Positions 8,951 through 16,352 of a DNA stretch of 36,725 nt are shown piece by piece (position 1 is the stretch's first letter; the number at the start of each line of letters is the position of its first letter). The position numbers and the translations under genes are program-made. Source of the DNA: an uncultured Clostridia bacterium (GTDB taxonomy: Bacteria > Bacillota > Clostridia > Oscillospirales > Acutalibacteraceae); assembly GCA_904397205.1 (NCBI GenBank), contig CAJFOO010000039.1:1-36725 (forward strand), in the 5' to 3' direction. The notes under the pieces are model-generated. The model saw nothing but the letters and a program-made list of their open reading frames with translations, was not told the DNA's origin and made no database searches.

Positions 8951-9994
8951 TTATTTGTTTAATTGATAGAGAATTTCATCACCGATTTGATCTAGAGGAA
9001 GCTGTTTGCAGACCCCGCCCATCTTATATGCTTCCATGGGCATTCCATACACTACGGAGGTAGCCTGATCCTGTCCAATCGTGTAGGAGCCAGTTTTACG
9101 CATTTTGACAATCCCTCTTGCTCCGTCGGCCCCCATGCCGGTTAGGATGATCCCAATGGCATCTTTTCCCGCCACTTCCGCTACAGAATTGAACAGCACA
9201 TCCACAGAAGGGCAGTGCCCGTTGACCCGTTCCCCTTTTTGGCTGCGGATATAATACCCTTTGGCATCCTTTGCTAAACGCATATGGTATTCCCCGGCAG
9301 CGACAATGATCCTTCCGGGCAATACGCGGTCGTTGTCCTCCGCTTCTTTGCAGGACATCTTGCAGATTTTATCCAGCCGCTGGGCATACATTTTACTGAA
9401 TACCGGAGGAATATGCTGCACAATCACGATGCCGGGAGTTTTGGGAGGAAGATCTTTGACCACTTCCAAAATGGCTTCCGTTCCGCCGGTAGAAGCCCCA
9501 ATGGCAATAATCTGGTTGGGGCTATAGGATTTATTGGCGGAAAGACGCTGGGTCAAAGAAGGCATGGTGCGGGCAGTGGCAGGCAATGCCCGGCGGACCT
9601 TTGCGGTCGAAGCAATCTTGATTTTAAAGGCCAGGTCTTTGATAAAGTTTTTCAGATCGTTAGGGCCTTTTACCACCGGTTTCTTGACAAAATCGACTGC
9701 ACCGGCTTGCAGGGCATCCAAAGCGTTCAGTGGAAGCGAAGTAACTACAATCGTGGGGATTGGGCGCTGCGGCATGAGCTTTTTCAAAAATTCAATGCCG
9801 TTCATTTTGGGCATTTCCACATCCAGAGTCAATACGTCTGGATTTAACGCCTCAATTTTTTTCATTGCGTCGGCCGGGTCCATTGCCGTGCCGACGATCT
9901 CGATCCTGGGATCAGCCGATAAACTTTGTTCCAGTTTTTTACGGAATAACAGAGAATCGTCTACAATCAGAACGCCGATTTTTTTACCAACCAT
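8951..9994 (-). CDS. cheB: CheB, receptor methylesterase/glutaminase with receiver domain
   Basis: A 347-residue response regulator that removes methyl groups from receptor glutamates when phosphorylated by CheA. The receiver domain (1-125) has D12/D13, phospho-acceptor D58 in LTLDVEMPKM, T85 and K104/K105. After a linker of about 30 residues the esterase domain shows the triad S168 (AIGASTGGTEA), H194 (VQHIPPVFSK) and D290 (LTGMGADGA). Length is normal for CheB. Its ATG shares one base with the cheR stop (TAATG), so translation is coupled. It is the last gene of the cheA-cheW-cheR-cheB operon and ends at a bidirectional terminator. Confidence 0.97.
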   Translation of the reverse strand: MVGKKIGVLIVDDSLLFRKKLEQSLSADPRIEIVGTAMDPADAMKKIEALNPDVLTLDVEMPKMNGIEFLKKLMPQRPIPTIVVTSLPLNALDALQAGAVDFVKKPVVKGPNDLKNFIKDLAFKIKIASTAKVRRALPATARTMPSLTQRLSANKSYSPNQIIAIGASTGGTEAILEVVKDLPPKTPGIVIVQHIPPVFSKMYAQRLDKICKMSCKEAEDNDRVLPGRIIVAAGEYHMRLAKDAKGYYIRSQKGERVNGHCPSVDVLFNSVAEVAGKDAIGIILTGMGADGARGIVKMRKTGSYTIGQDQATSVVYGMPMEAYKMGGVCKQLPLDQIGDEILYQLNK

Positions 9995-10839
9995 TACCGT
10001 TCACTCCTTTGATAAATCGCAGGCATAATATAATTATATTTGGTTGCATCTTTATCAATTACCTCGGAGTGACCGATAAACAGATACCCACCCGGTGCTG
10101 TTGCATTGTAAAATTTATTGATCAGGTTGGTGGTGGTAGGGCCGTCAAAATAAATCATGACATTCCGGCAAAAGATAATATCGAAAGGTTTTTTATACTG
10201 GAAAGGATCCATAAGGTTAAACACCTTGAATACGACTTCTTTGCGGATTTGATCGCATACCTGATAATTCCCATTGCCCAGATTTTTAAAATATTTCTGT
10301 TTCCACATCGGAGGTACATCCTTGAGCTGATTTTCGGGATAGGTAGCGGCTTTTGCTTTTGTGAGCACGTTCATGGAAATATCGGTAGCAAGAATGGTGG
10401 TATCCCACCCGCGCTTGCGGGGACCAAAATACTGGTCGATAGCCATGGCCATATTATATGGCTCCTGTCCGGCAGAACAGCCCGCGCTCCAAATGCGCAG
10501 ATCGTGGCTCGGACGGTTTTTTTCCAGATACGGCAGCACCCGGTTGACAAGGAATTCAAAATGTTCATTTTCCCGGGCAAAATACGAATGGTTTGTCGTA
10601 ATCTTATTGAGCAGACCGGTAATTTCCGTGCCGGTCTTGTCTTTAAACAGAAGATCCAGGTATTGCTCAAAAGAGGAACAGTTTTTTTCGCGGAGAGTCT
10701 GGGCTAAACGGCCTTCGATGAGCTGCCGTTTTTTTGACAGATCGATGCCGTATTTCCGGTGAACAAACTGCACCATTGTTGAGAATTCTTTATCGGTGAT
10801 TTTGACAATGCCCGTGGACGAAGGATTATTTTCTAACAT
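9994..10839 (-). CDS. cheR: CheR, chemoreceptor glutamate O-methyltransferase
   Basis: A 281-residue SAM-dependent methyltransferase acting on receptor glutamates. The helical N-terminal domain covers about 1-85. The catalytic domain shows NHSYFARENEHF, the SAM motif RIWSAGCSAGQEPYNMAM, LATDISMNVL, FDIIFCRNVMIYFD and GGYLFIGHSE. No TPR or receiver extension is attached. It pairs with CheB to set receptor methylation. The receptor in this window lacks the CheR-binding tail peptide, in line with most Gram-positive receptors. Gap to the upstream cheW is 27 bases. Confidence 0.96.
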   Translation of the reverse strand: MLENNPSSTGIVKITDKEFSTMVQFVHRKYGIDLSKKRQLIEGRLAQTLREKNCSSFEQYLDLLFKDKTGTEITGLLNKITTNHSYFARENEHFEFLVNRVLPYLEKNRPSHDLRIWSAGCSAGQEPYNMAMAIDQYFGPRKRGWDTTILATDISMNVLTKAKAATYPENQLKDVPPMWKQKYFKNLGNGNYQVCDQIRKEVVFKVFNLMDPFQYKKPFDIIFCRNVMIYFDGPTTTNLINKFYNATAPGGYLFIGHSEVIDKDATKYNYIMPAIYQRSER

Positions 10840-10866
10840 ACAGATGGATACTCCTTTTTTCGAGGA

Positions 10867-11349
10867 TTACAGGCCATACAGATCGCTTTGCAGGAATTTT
10901 TCCACATCAATATTTAAAATCACTTTGTCGTCCTGCTCCACAACCGAACTCAGGAATTGGCTGTCAATGGACATGGTCCTTGGCGGGGCAGCCATTTTTG
11001 TCTGGTCGCTGGTAATGACTTCCGATACACTGTCCACAATCAGACCCACCTGCATATCGTGAATAATAATCACAATAATACAGGTTTTGTCATCGTATTC
11101 CCGCTCTTCCTTCTCCATTTTCAGACGAGCGTCCAGAATGGGGACGACCTTCCCGCGCAGGTTGATAATCCCCTTGACATGCGGTTCAATATTTGGCACT
11201 TGGGTAATGGATTGGATATTGATAATCTCCAGCACATGGGAGAGCGGCAGGCCATACACCGCATCTTCAATGACGAACGTCAGGTAACGGTTTTCCAGAT
11301 CGTCTTTTGGATCGTCTGTGGGGGTCGCTACTTGTTGTTTTTCTTCCAT
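10867..11349 (-). CDS. cheW: CheW, chemotaxis coupling protein (second copy, cheA operon)
   Basis: A 160-residue CheW domain. Markers: NRYLTFVIEDAVYGLPLSHV, GIINLRGKVVPILDARLKM and MQVGLIVDSVSEV. It lies 9 bases after cheA and 27 before cheR, so it is likely the main kinase coupler. The two CheW copies in the window share the domain plan but are clearly diverged in the middle and at both ends, which argues against a recent duplication. Ribosome site AAGGTGAC precedes the ATG. Confidence 0.95.
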   Translation of the reverse strand: MEEKQQVATPTDDPKDDLENRYLTFVIEDAVYGLPLSHVLEIINIQSITQVPNIEPHVKGIINLRGKVVPILDARLKMEKEEREYDDKTCIIVIIIHDMQVGLIVDSVSEVITSDQTKMAAPPRTMSIDSQFLSSVVEQDDKVILNIDVEKFLQSDLYGL

Positions 11350-11358
11350 AAAGTCACC

Positions 11359-13473
11359 TTACCTTTCGTTATTTAAAAGCAGGCTGCGTACGTCCAAAAT
11401 CAAACTGATACTGCCGTTGCCCAGAATCGTGCACCCGGACAGTCCGCGTTCTTTCAGGTTGTATTTGTTGAAGAACGGCGGGAACGGCTTAACCACCACC
11501 TGCTGCTCTCCTATCAGTTCATCGGCGAAGATGCAGGCAATGTTGTTGCCGCTTTCCACCTGAAGGATAATGCCCTCCTTGAGATCGGTTACCTCAGACT
11601 CAATGCCGAAATAATCGTGCAGGCGGATAATGGGGTAGCATTCGCCGCGGATCATAATCATCTCCGTGCCGTCGGTATTGTGCAGGATCTGCTCCTGATC
11701 CAGCTTAAACGACTGCTTGATCGATGTAATGGGCACGGTCATGGTGGTTTTGCCAATGGCAATTTCCATGCCGTCCATAATGGCCAGGGTGAGGGGGATT
11801 TTGATGGTGAAGGTGGTACCCACATCTTTTTTGCTGCTGATTAAGATGTTGCCGCCCACTTTTTCCACGTTTTTGCGCACTACGTCCATGCCCACGCCGC
11901 GGCCGGAATACTCCGTAACCGCCTCGTTGGTGGAGAAGCCGGGCATCATAATGAGCTGGAAAATTTCCTTTTCCGTATATTCGCTTTCCGGCTTGGTCAA
12001 AATCCCATTGCGGCGGGCCTTATCCAGCAGTTTTTCGGGGTTGAGGCCGCGGCCGTCGTCCTTAATTTCGACAATAATCTCCCCGCCGACATTGCGGGCG
12101 GCAAGGGTAATGGTACCGGTTTCGGGCTTGCCGAGCGCAGCGCGTTCCTCGGGGGATTCAATCGCGTGATCCATGGAGTTGCGGATCATATGCATAAACG
12201 GATCGGCAATGGCGTCGTTAATGGTTTTATCCACCTCGGTTTCCCCGCCCACGGTGACCAGTTCGGCGGGTTTGCCGAGTTTTTTGCTCATGTCGCGCAC
12301 AATGCGGTTCATTTTCTGGAAGGTGCCGGTCAGCGGAACCATCCGGATTGACATCACCACATCCTGGAGCTCGTCGGTAAGCTTGCGCAGTTCCCGGAAG
12401 GATTTGGTAAAGTTATCCAGCTTAAGCCCCCGCAGATCGGGGCTGCCCGCAACCATGGATTCCGCCGTGACCAGTTCGCCGACCAGATCCATCAGGTGAT
12501 CCAACTTGGACTGGTTGACACTGAGCAGGTTTTGTTTGGTTCCCGCTTTGGCTGCGCTGCTGCCGGTGCTTGCCGGTGCGGCGGCAGGCTTTGCGGCGGG
12601 GGCCGGGGCGGGCGCGGCAGGGGCCGCAGGAGGCGGCGGAGTGGGCGCGGCAGGGGCCGCAGGGGGTGCTTCAGGCGCAGGAGCTGCGGCGGAAGCTTCG
12701 GCAGGAGCGGATTGCTCCAGGATCTCATAGGATTTGATGTTGAGGGAATCTTCAATGACCTTGATGACCTCGTCCATCACTTCCAACGGCTTGAAGATGA
12801 TGGTGAACCCGTTTTTGATAATTTCTCCGCAGCAGGAAGCGTCTTTTTCCGGGTGGGGAGGGTCGGAGTCCAGGGTTTCGCAGATGTCTTTCAGTTGGTT
12901 CATCAAGGCGAACGCGCGGATGTTTTCCATCTGGCATTCATTGTCAAAAAAGACCCGGATCCGGCCGGTATCCGCATCACCGGCGGGTTCGGGAGCGGGG
13001 GCGGCAGATTCGTCCGCAGAGGGTGCAGGCGCAGTGCCGGATGCGGCGGCAGGCGCTTCCCCTTTCATGATGGCGGCCTGCGCTTCCAGCTGATTGATCA
13101 AGTCTGAGGGATCCCGCGGCTGATAATCGTCGCTCTGGACATTTTCAATTTCCTGTTTGAGGAAGTCGGACGATTGGAAGACAAGGTCAAAAATGGCCTC
13201 AATGATGGCGCTCAGGCGGGAAGGATCCTCGCGGATTAAGAAAAAAACGTCCTCAATGGCGTGGGCCAGGTTGGAGATCCCCGCAAACCCCATCATAGCG
13301 GCGGAGCCTTTGATGGTATGCATGATGCGGAAAATCTCGTTGATGCTGTCCTCGCTGATATTTTTTTCTTTTTCCGATTCCAGCATGATCTCGTCAAGTT
13401 GTTCTAACAGGGTGGTCGTCTCATAAATAAAAGCTTCCATGAGAGATTCCATGCCTGGATCAATTGTGCTCAT
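11359..13473 (-). CDS. cheA: CheA, chemotaxis histidine kinase
   Basis: A 704-residue kinase with the full P1-P5 plan. P1 (about 1-110) carries phospho-accepting H52 in IMHTIKGSAAM. An Ala/Pro-rich linker (138-168) leads to the response-regulator-binding P2 (about 170-255). A second, strongly Ala/Pro-biased linker covers 256-312. P3 dimerisation follows (315-375). P4 has the N box HMIRNSMDHAIE, the G1 box VEIKDDGRGLNPEK, and the F/G2 region GFSTNEAVTEYSGRGVGMDV. P5 (570-704) is the CheW-like coupling domain. It would phosphorylate CheB here and CheY, which is not in the window. It is the first gene of its operon; the AT-rich gap upstream faces a divergent gene. Confidence 0.97.
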   Translation of the reverse strand: MSTIDPGMESLMEAFIYETTTLLEQLDEIMLESEKEKNISEDSINEIFRIMHTIKGSAAMMGFAGISNLAHAIEDVFFLIREDPSRLSAIIEAIFDLVFQSSDFLKQEIENVQSDDYQPRDPSDLINQLEAQAAIMKGEAPAAASGTAPAPSADESAAPAPEPAGDADTGRIRVFFDNECQMENIRAFALMNQLKDICETLDSDPPHPEKDASCCGEIIKNGFTIIFKPLEVMDEVIKVIEDSLNIKSYEILEQSAPAEASAAAPAPEAPPAAPAAPTPPPPAAPAAPAPAPAAKPAAAPASTGSSAAKAGTKQNLLSVNQSKLDHLMDLVGELVTAESMVAGSPDLRGLKLDNFTKSFRELRKLTDELQDVVMSIRMVPLTGTFQKMNRIVRDMSKKLGKPAELVTVGGETEVDKTINDAIADPFMHMIRNSMDHAIESPEERAALGKPETGTITLAARNVGGEIIVEIKDDGRGLNPEKLLDKARRNGILTKPESEYTEKEIFQLIMMPGFSTNEAVTEYSGRGVGMDVVRKNVEKVGGNILISSKKDVGTTFTIKIPLTLAIMDGMEIAIGKTTMTVPITSIKQSFKLDQEQILHNTDGTEMIMIRGECYPIIRLHDYFGIESEVTDLKEGIILQVESGNNIACIFADELIGEQQVVVKPFPPFFNKYNLKERGLSGCTILGNGSISLILDVRSLLLNNER

Positions 13474-13718
13474 AGATTCACCTGCTCCTTTTTTGAATTC
13501 GCTGTGGTTACCAAAGATTCGTCCATTCCATATATAGTCATGCGATTTCTTAAAAAAAATAACCTCTAATTAAAGATTATTGCTTCTTTTTTAAAAAACT
13601 TAATAGTAAAATGTTGAGAAATTTTAAAATGCGTAAGATATTATTGATGAAGTGAGTTTTTAATCTCGTACCTTTACCTGGTTTTTCCATATTTTTGTTT
13701 AGAAAGGAGGGGATGCTT
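13474..13718. promoter_or_regulatory. AT-rich divergent intergenic region between cheA and the FliK/YlqG-like gene
   Basis: This 245-base gap must hold the start signals for both the cheA operon (-) and the next gene (+). A weak + strand candidate is TTGAGA at 13614-13619 with GATATT or TATTAT 17-19 bases on. On the minus strand TATATA near 13532-13537 is a possible -10 with no good -35. I saw no sigma-28 match. Only the ribosome sites at both ends are clear. Confidence 0.4.
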
Positions 13719-15122
13719 TTGGCCGATATATTAAAAGTTACGACCCCTTTGGTTAATCAAAACCAACAAATTCAACCAAAACAGCCTGCGGAAGCGACAG
13801 CCCCCCTCCAACTGCAAGCGATCAATAAAGTGGTGCAGACGACTCCCCGGGAAATCCTCAACCAGAACAACGGGATGATCCAAAACGGGGACCGCCCCAC
13901 CATTTTGGCCAATTTGCTCAAAGACCCGGCCGTCACTGCGGCGTATCTGAAAAATATTTTTGTGCTGGAGGAAATCATCAAGCTGCTTCCGGCCAATAAC
14001 CGCACCGTTACGGATGAAATTGAGCAGATGTTCCAGACCCTGCTGGTGCGGCCGGAGGATATTGCCAAGGAAATGAAACAGCAGGAAGGATCCTCCACCT
14101 CGTTCCGCGGGGAGCTTTTCAACCTGCTGCGCCAAATCAGCGCCAGCAATCCCCGCGATTCCGACATCCAGGCGGTCATCGCCAACCTGCTGCGGGCGCT
14201 CAACCATATGGCGGCTAACCGCGATATCCGCGACGCCGTGGCCAACAGCCTGCGCTACCTGTCGCAGAACCTCAATTCCAGCAAGACCCTCACCCCCCAG
14301 CTCGAAAAGCTCGAGCAGCAGTTCCGCAGCCCCGAGGGGGAGAAAAATTTTGCCGCCCTCAAAAAAGAGGCCCTCGAGCTGTTCCAGAACATCCGCGAAA
14401 GCGTGCTTTTTTCCCCCAAGCTGGAAAAGGTGATTTCCATTTCGATCTACAACCTTTCCCGCCACAACAACAACCAGAATTATTTGCAGGAATCCTCGGC
14501 CGCTTTGTGGCGCCTGCTGGATAAGGAAACCCGCCCGCAGTTCCAGCGCGCGATTTCGGAGTATCTGGCCACGCTCAAGGAAAGCGGCGGCCAGATCCCC
14601 GAGGAGAAGTCCCAGGTTATGAAAACGCTGGTAGATTTGGTGCAAAGCCAGTCCAAGGCGGATATGAACCTTGCAGAGCAGGCCCGGATTGAAAAAATCA
14701 TCCACAGCCTGCTTTCCTCCCCGTGCAACTTTACGCCGCTCCTGCACTTTGTGGTGCCGGTGCTGCTTGAGCCCATCCGCTCCTTTGCGGAAATCTGGAT
14801 TAATCCCAACGAGGACCCGGAGCCGGGATCGGATCCCGCCGAACGCCATATCCATATGTTGCTGGTCATCGACGTAGAAGCTATGGGCCGGTTTGAAGCG
14901 GAATTGTTCCTGCGGGGGAAAAAGCTCGATTTTGCTTTGTTCTGCCCGATGGGATACCAGGAGGCGTATGAGAAAATCGGGAGTTCTTTGGCACGCGCAT
15001 TGTCCGATACCGATTACCGGCTGGGCGAAGTGCGCGTGGAAACGTTAAACCGGGGCCGCTCCTTAATGGAGGTATTTAAGTCTCTGCCCTATAGGAGGAC
15101 TGGTGTCGATGTCAAAATCTAA
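13719..15122 (+). CDS. Large protein of the YlqG/FliK type (putative flagellar protein)
   Basis: About 467 residues, mostly helical, with a Gln/Asn-rich start. I do not recognise a catalytic motif. The last 95 residues (HMLLVIDVEAMGRFEAELFL, then FALFCPMGYQEAYEKIG) have the strand-helix pattern of the FliK-type hook-length-control C-terminus, which binds the FlhB cytoplasmic domain. It is followed at once, with overlap, by an FlhB2-like gene, the same pairing as ylqG-ylqH in Bacillus, so this is probably the YlqG counterpart. Start: TTG at 13719 lies 8 bases after AGGAGG; an ATG at 13713 would be only about 2 bases away and is less likely. Function remains inferred from context and a faint C-terminal likeness. 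Confidence 0.62.
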   Translation: MADILKVTTPLVNQNQQIQPKQPAEATAPLQLQAINKVVQTTPREILNQNNGMIQNGDRPTILANLLKDPAVTAAYLKNIFVLEEIIKLLPANNRTVTDEIEQMFQTLLVRPEDIAKEMKQQEGSSTSFRGELFNLLRQISASNPRDSDIQAVIANLLRALNHMAANRDIRDAVANSLRYLSQNLNSSKTLTPQLEKLEQQFRSPEGEKNFAALKKEALELFQNIRESVLFSPKLEKVISISIYNLSRHNNNQNYLQESSAALWRLLDKETRPQFQRAISEYLATLKESGGQIPEEKSQVMKTLVDLVQSQSKADMNLAEQARIEKIIHSLLSSPCNFTPLLHFVVPVLLEPIRSFAEIWINPNEDPEPGSDPAERHIHMLLVIDVEAMGRFEAELFLRGKKLDFALFCPMGYQEAYEKIGSSLARALSDTDYRLGEVRVETLNRGRSLMEVFKSLPYRRTGVDVKI

Positions 15123-15528
15123 AAAAAACAAGGCGGTGGCCCTGCGGTATAATGCCGACGAGGATATCGCTCCGGTAGTCATCGCCTCAGGATACGGGAC
15201 CGTTGCAGACCGCATTATCGATATTGCCGAGCAGCGGGGGATCCCGGTATTCCGTGACGACAGCGCGGCGTCCATGCTCTGTATGCTGGAGGTGGGTACC
15301 GAGATCCCGGAAGAATTGTATCAGGTAGTCGCCGCCATTTATGTGCAAATTTTGTCGATTGCTTCCGATTTAAAACACGGTACCGATTATATGGGCGGGC
15401 CCCCTTTGGTTTCTACCAAGCCGAAGGAGCCCGCCAAACCGCAGGAACCAGTGCCCGAGCAGCCTGAGGAAGAAGAAACTGCCGTCCAGGAACAGCCTTT
15501 GCAGAAAGGGGAAGGTGAAGCGCCTTGA
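15109..15528 (+). CDS. FlhB C-terminal-domain protein (FlhB2/YlqH-like)
   Basis: A 139-residue soluble protein that matches only the cytoplasmic part of the export-gate switch protein FlhB (EscU/YscU family). The matching part is residues about 6-90: ALRYNADEDIAPVVIASGYG, IIDIAEQRGIPVFRDDS and LEVGTEIPEELYQVVAAIY. The membrane domain and the autocleaving NPTH motif are absent, as in other FlhB2 proteins. The rest is a Pro/Glu-rich tail. It overlaps the FliK/YlqG-like gene by 14 bases if the ATG is used (AGGAGG 10 bases upstream); a GTG at 15103 is a possible start. It may help export-specificity switching, which is inference from the fold. Confidence 0.87.
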   Translation: MSKSKKNKAVALRYNADEDIAPVVIASGYGTVADRIIDIAEQRGIPVFRDDSAASMLCMLEVGTEIPEELYQVVAAIYVQILSIASDLKHGTDYMGGPPLVSTKPKEPAKPQEPVPEQPEEEETAVQEQPLQKGEGEAP

Positions 15529-16289
15529 GTGATAGGGATCCGTTTGAACGCATCCGCCAGCGCCGGGAAGAAGAAGAACAGCGGCTGCGCCGCAACCGCC
15601 GCCGTTCGATGATGATGGTTTTGGGCCTTGGCGTGCTGCTTTTTGTTATCCGGCTGGCATTCCCTTCCGGATCGGCGGAAGAAAATGGAGGGGCGTCTTC
15701 TTCGCTGGCTTCTTCCGCCGTGTCATCTGCCCCGGCAGCGGGAACGGGAACCATTTCGCAGGACGGATGGAACCTGATTCTGGTTAACAACGAGAACCTG
15801 CTCCCGCAGGATTTCCAGGTCCCCCTCACCACGCTGGTCGGCAGTTACCGGGTGGACGCGCGTACGGTGGATTCCGCCAAGGCCATGATCGCAGCCGCAG
15901 CGGCAGAGGGGATCGAGCTGCAGGTATGCTCGGCATACCGTTCGGTTGCCCAGCAGGAGCGGCTGTATGCTGCGGAGGATCCCGTGCCGGAAGGACAGCC
16001 GGTGGCCGTGCAGGCCCCGGGGGCGAGCGAGCATCATACGGGGCTGGCCCTGGATTTGGTCAGCTCGGAATATACCAGCCTGGACGAAGGCTTTGAAAAC
16101 ACCGAGGCGTTTGCCTGGCTGCAGGAACACGCCTGGGAATATGGATATATCCTCCGCTACCCCAGGGATAAGGAATCCATTACCGGAGTCATTTACGAGC
16201 CTTGGCATTACCGCTTTGTGGGGCAGGCACACGCAAAGGCGATACGGGATTTGGGGGTTTGCCTGGAGGAATATTTGCAGGGGCAGTAA
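15525..16289 (+). CDS. Membrane-anchored D-alanyl-D-alanine carboxypeptidase (VanY family)
   Basis: A 254-residue zinc peptidase of the VanY/M15B group that would trim the terminal D-Ala of peptidoglycan stem peptides. Residues 1-27 are strongly charged and Arg-rich, followed by one membrane helix (about 28-47), a Ser/Ala-rich stalk, and the extracellular domain from about 75 on. Zinc and catalytic residues are visible in SEHHTGLALDL (H and D ligands) and EPWHYRFVG (catalytic E and H ligand), with the ICSAYRS-type segment written here as VCSAYRSVAQQ. The TTG start overlaps the previous stop (TTGA) and has AAGGTGA 6 bases before. No van cluster is nearby; a general wall role is more likely than resistance. 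Confidence 0.9.
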   Translation: MSDRDPFERIRQRREEEEQRLRRNRRRSMMMVLGLGVLLFVIRLAFPSGSAEENGGASSSLASSAVSSAPAAGTGTISQDGWNLILVNNENLLPQDFQVPLTTLVGSYRVDARTVDSAKAMIAAAAAEGIELQVCSAYRSVAQQERLYAAEDPVPEGQPVAVQAPGASEHHTGLALDLVSSEYTSLDEGFENTEAFAWLQEHAWEYGYILRYPRDKESITGVIYEPWHYRFVGQAHAKAIRDLGVCLEEYLQGQ

Positions 16290-16352
16290 CCCTCAGGGGG
16301 AAGCCGTCCGGCTTTGCGGACAGCGGATTTCATGGAGAATGGGAGATTAGGT

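Noticed and set aside
12580-12720. Repeat array or low-complexity insertion in the cheA region
   Set aside because: It is the Ala/Pro linker between P2 and P3 of CheA, in frame and common in this family.
15525-16289. Vancomycin-resistance locus because of a VanY-like gene
   Set aside because: No vanH, vanA/B, vanX or VanRS genes are near; the gene sits among flagellar and wall genes and is best read as a housekeeping carboxypeptidase.
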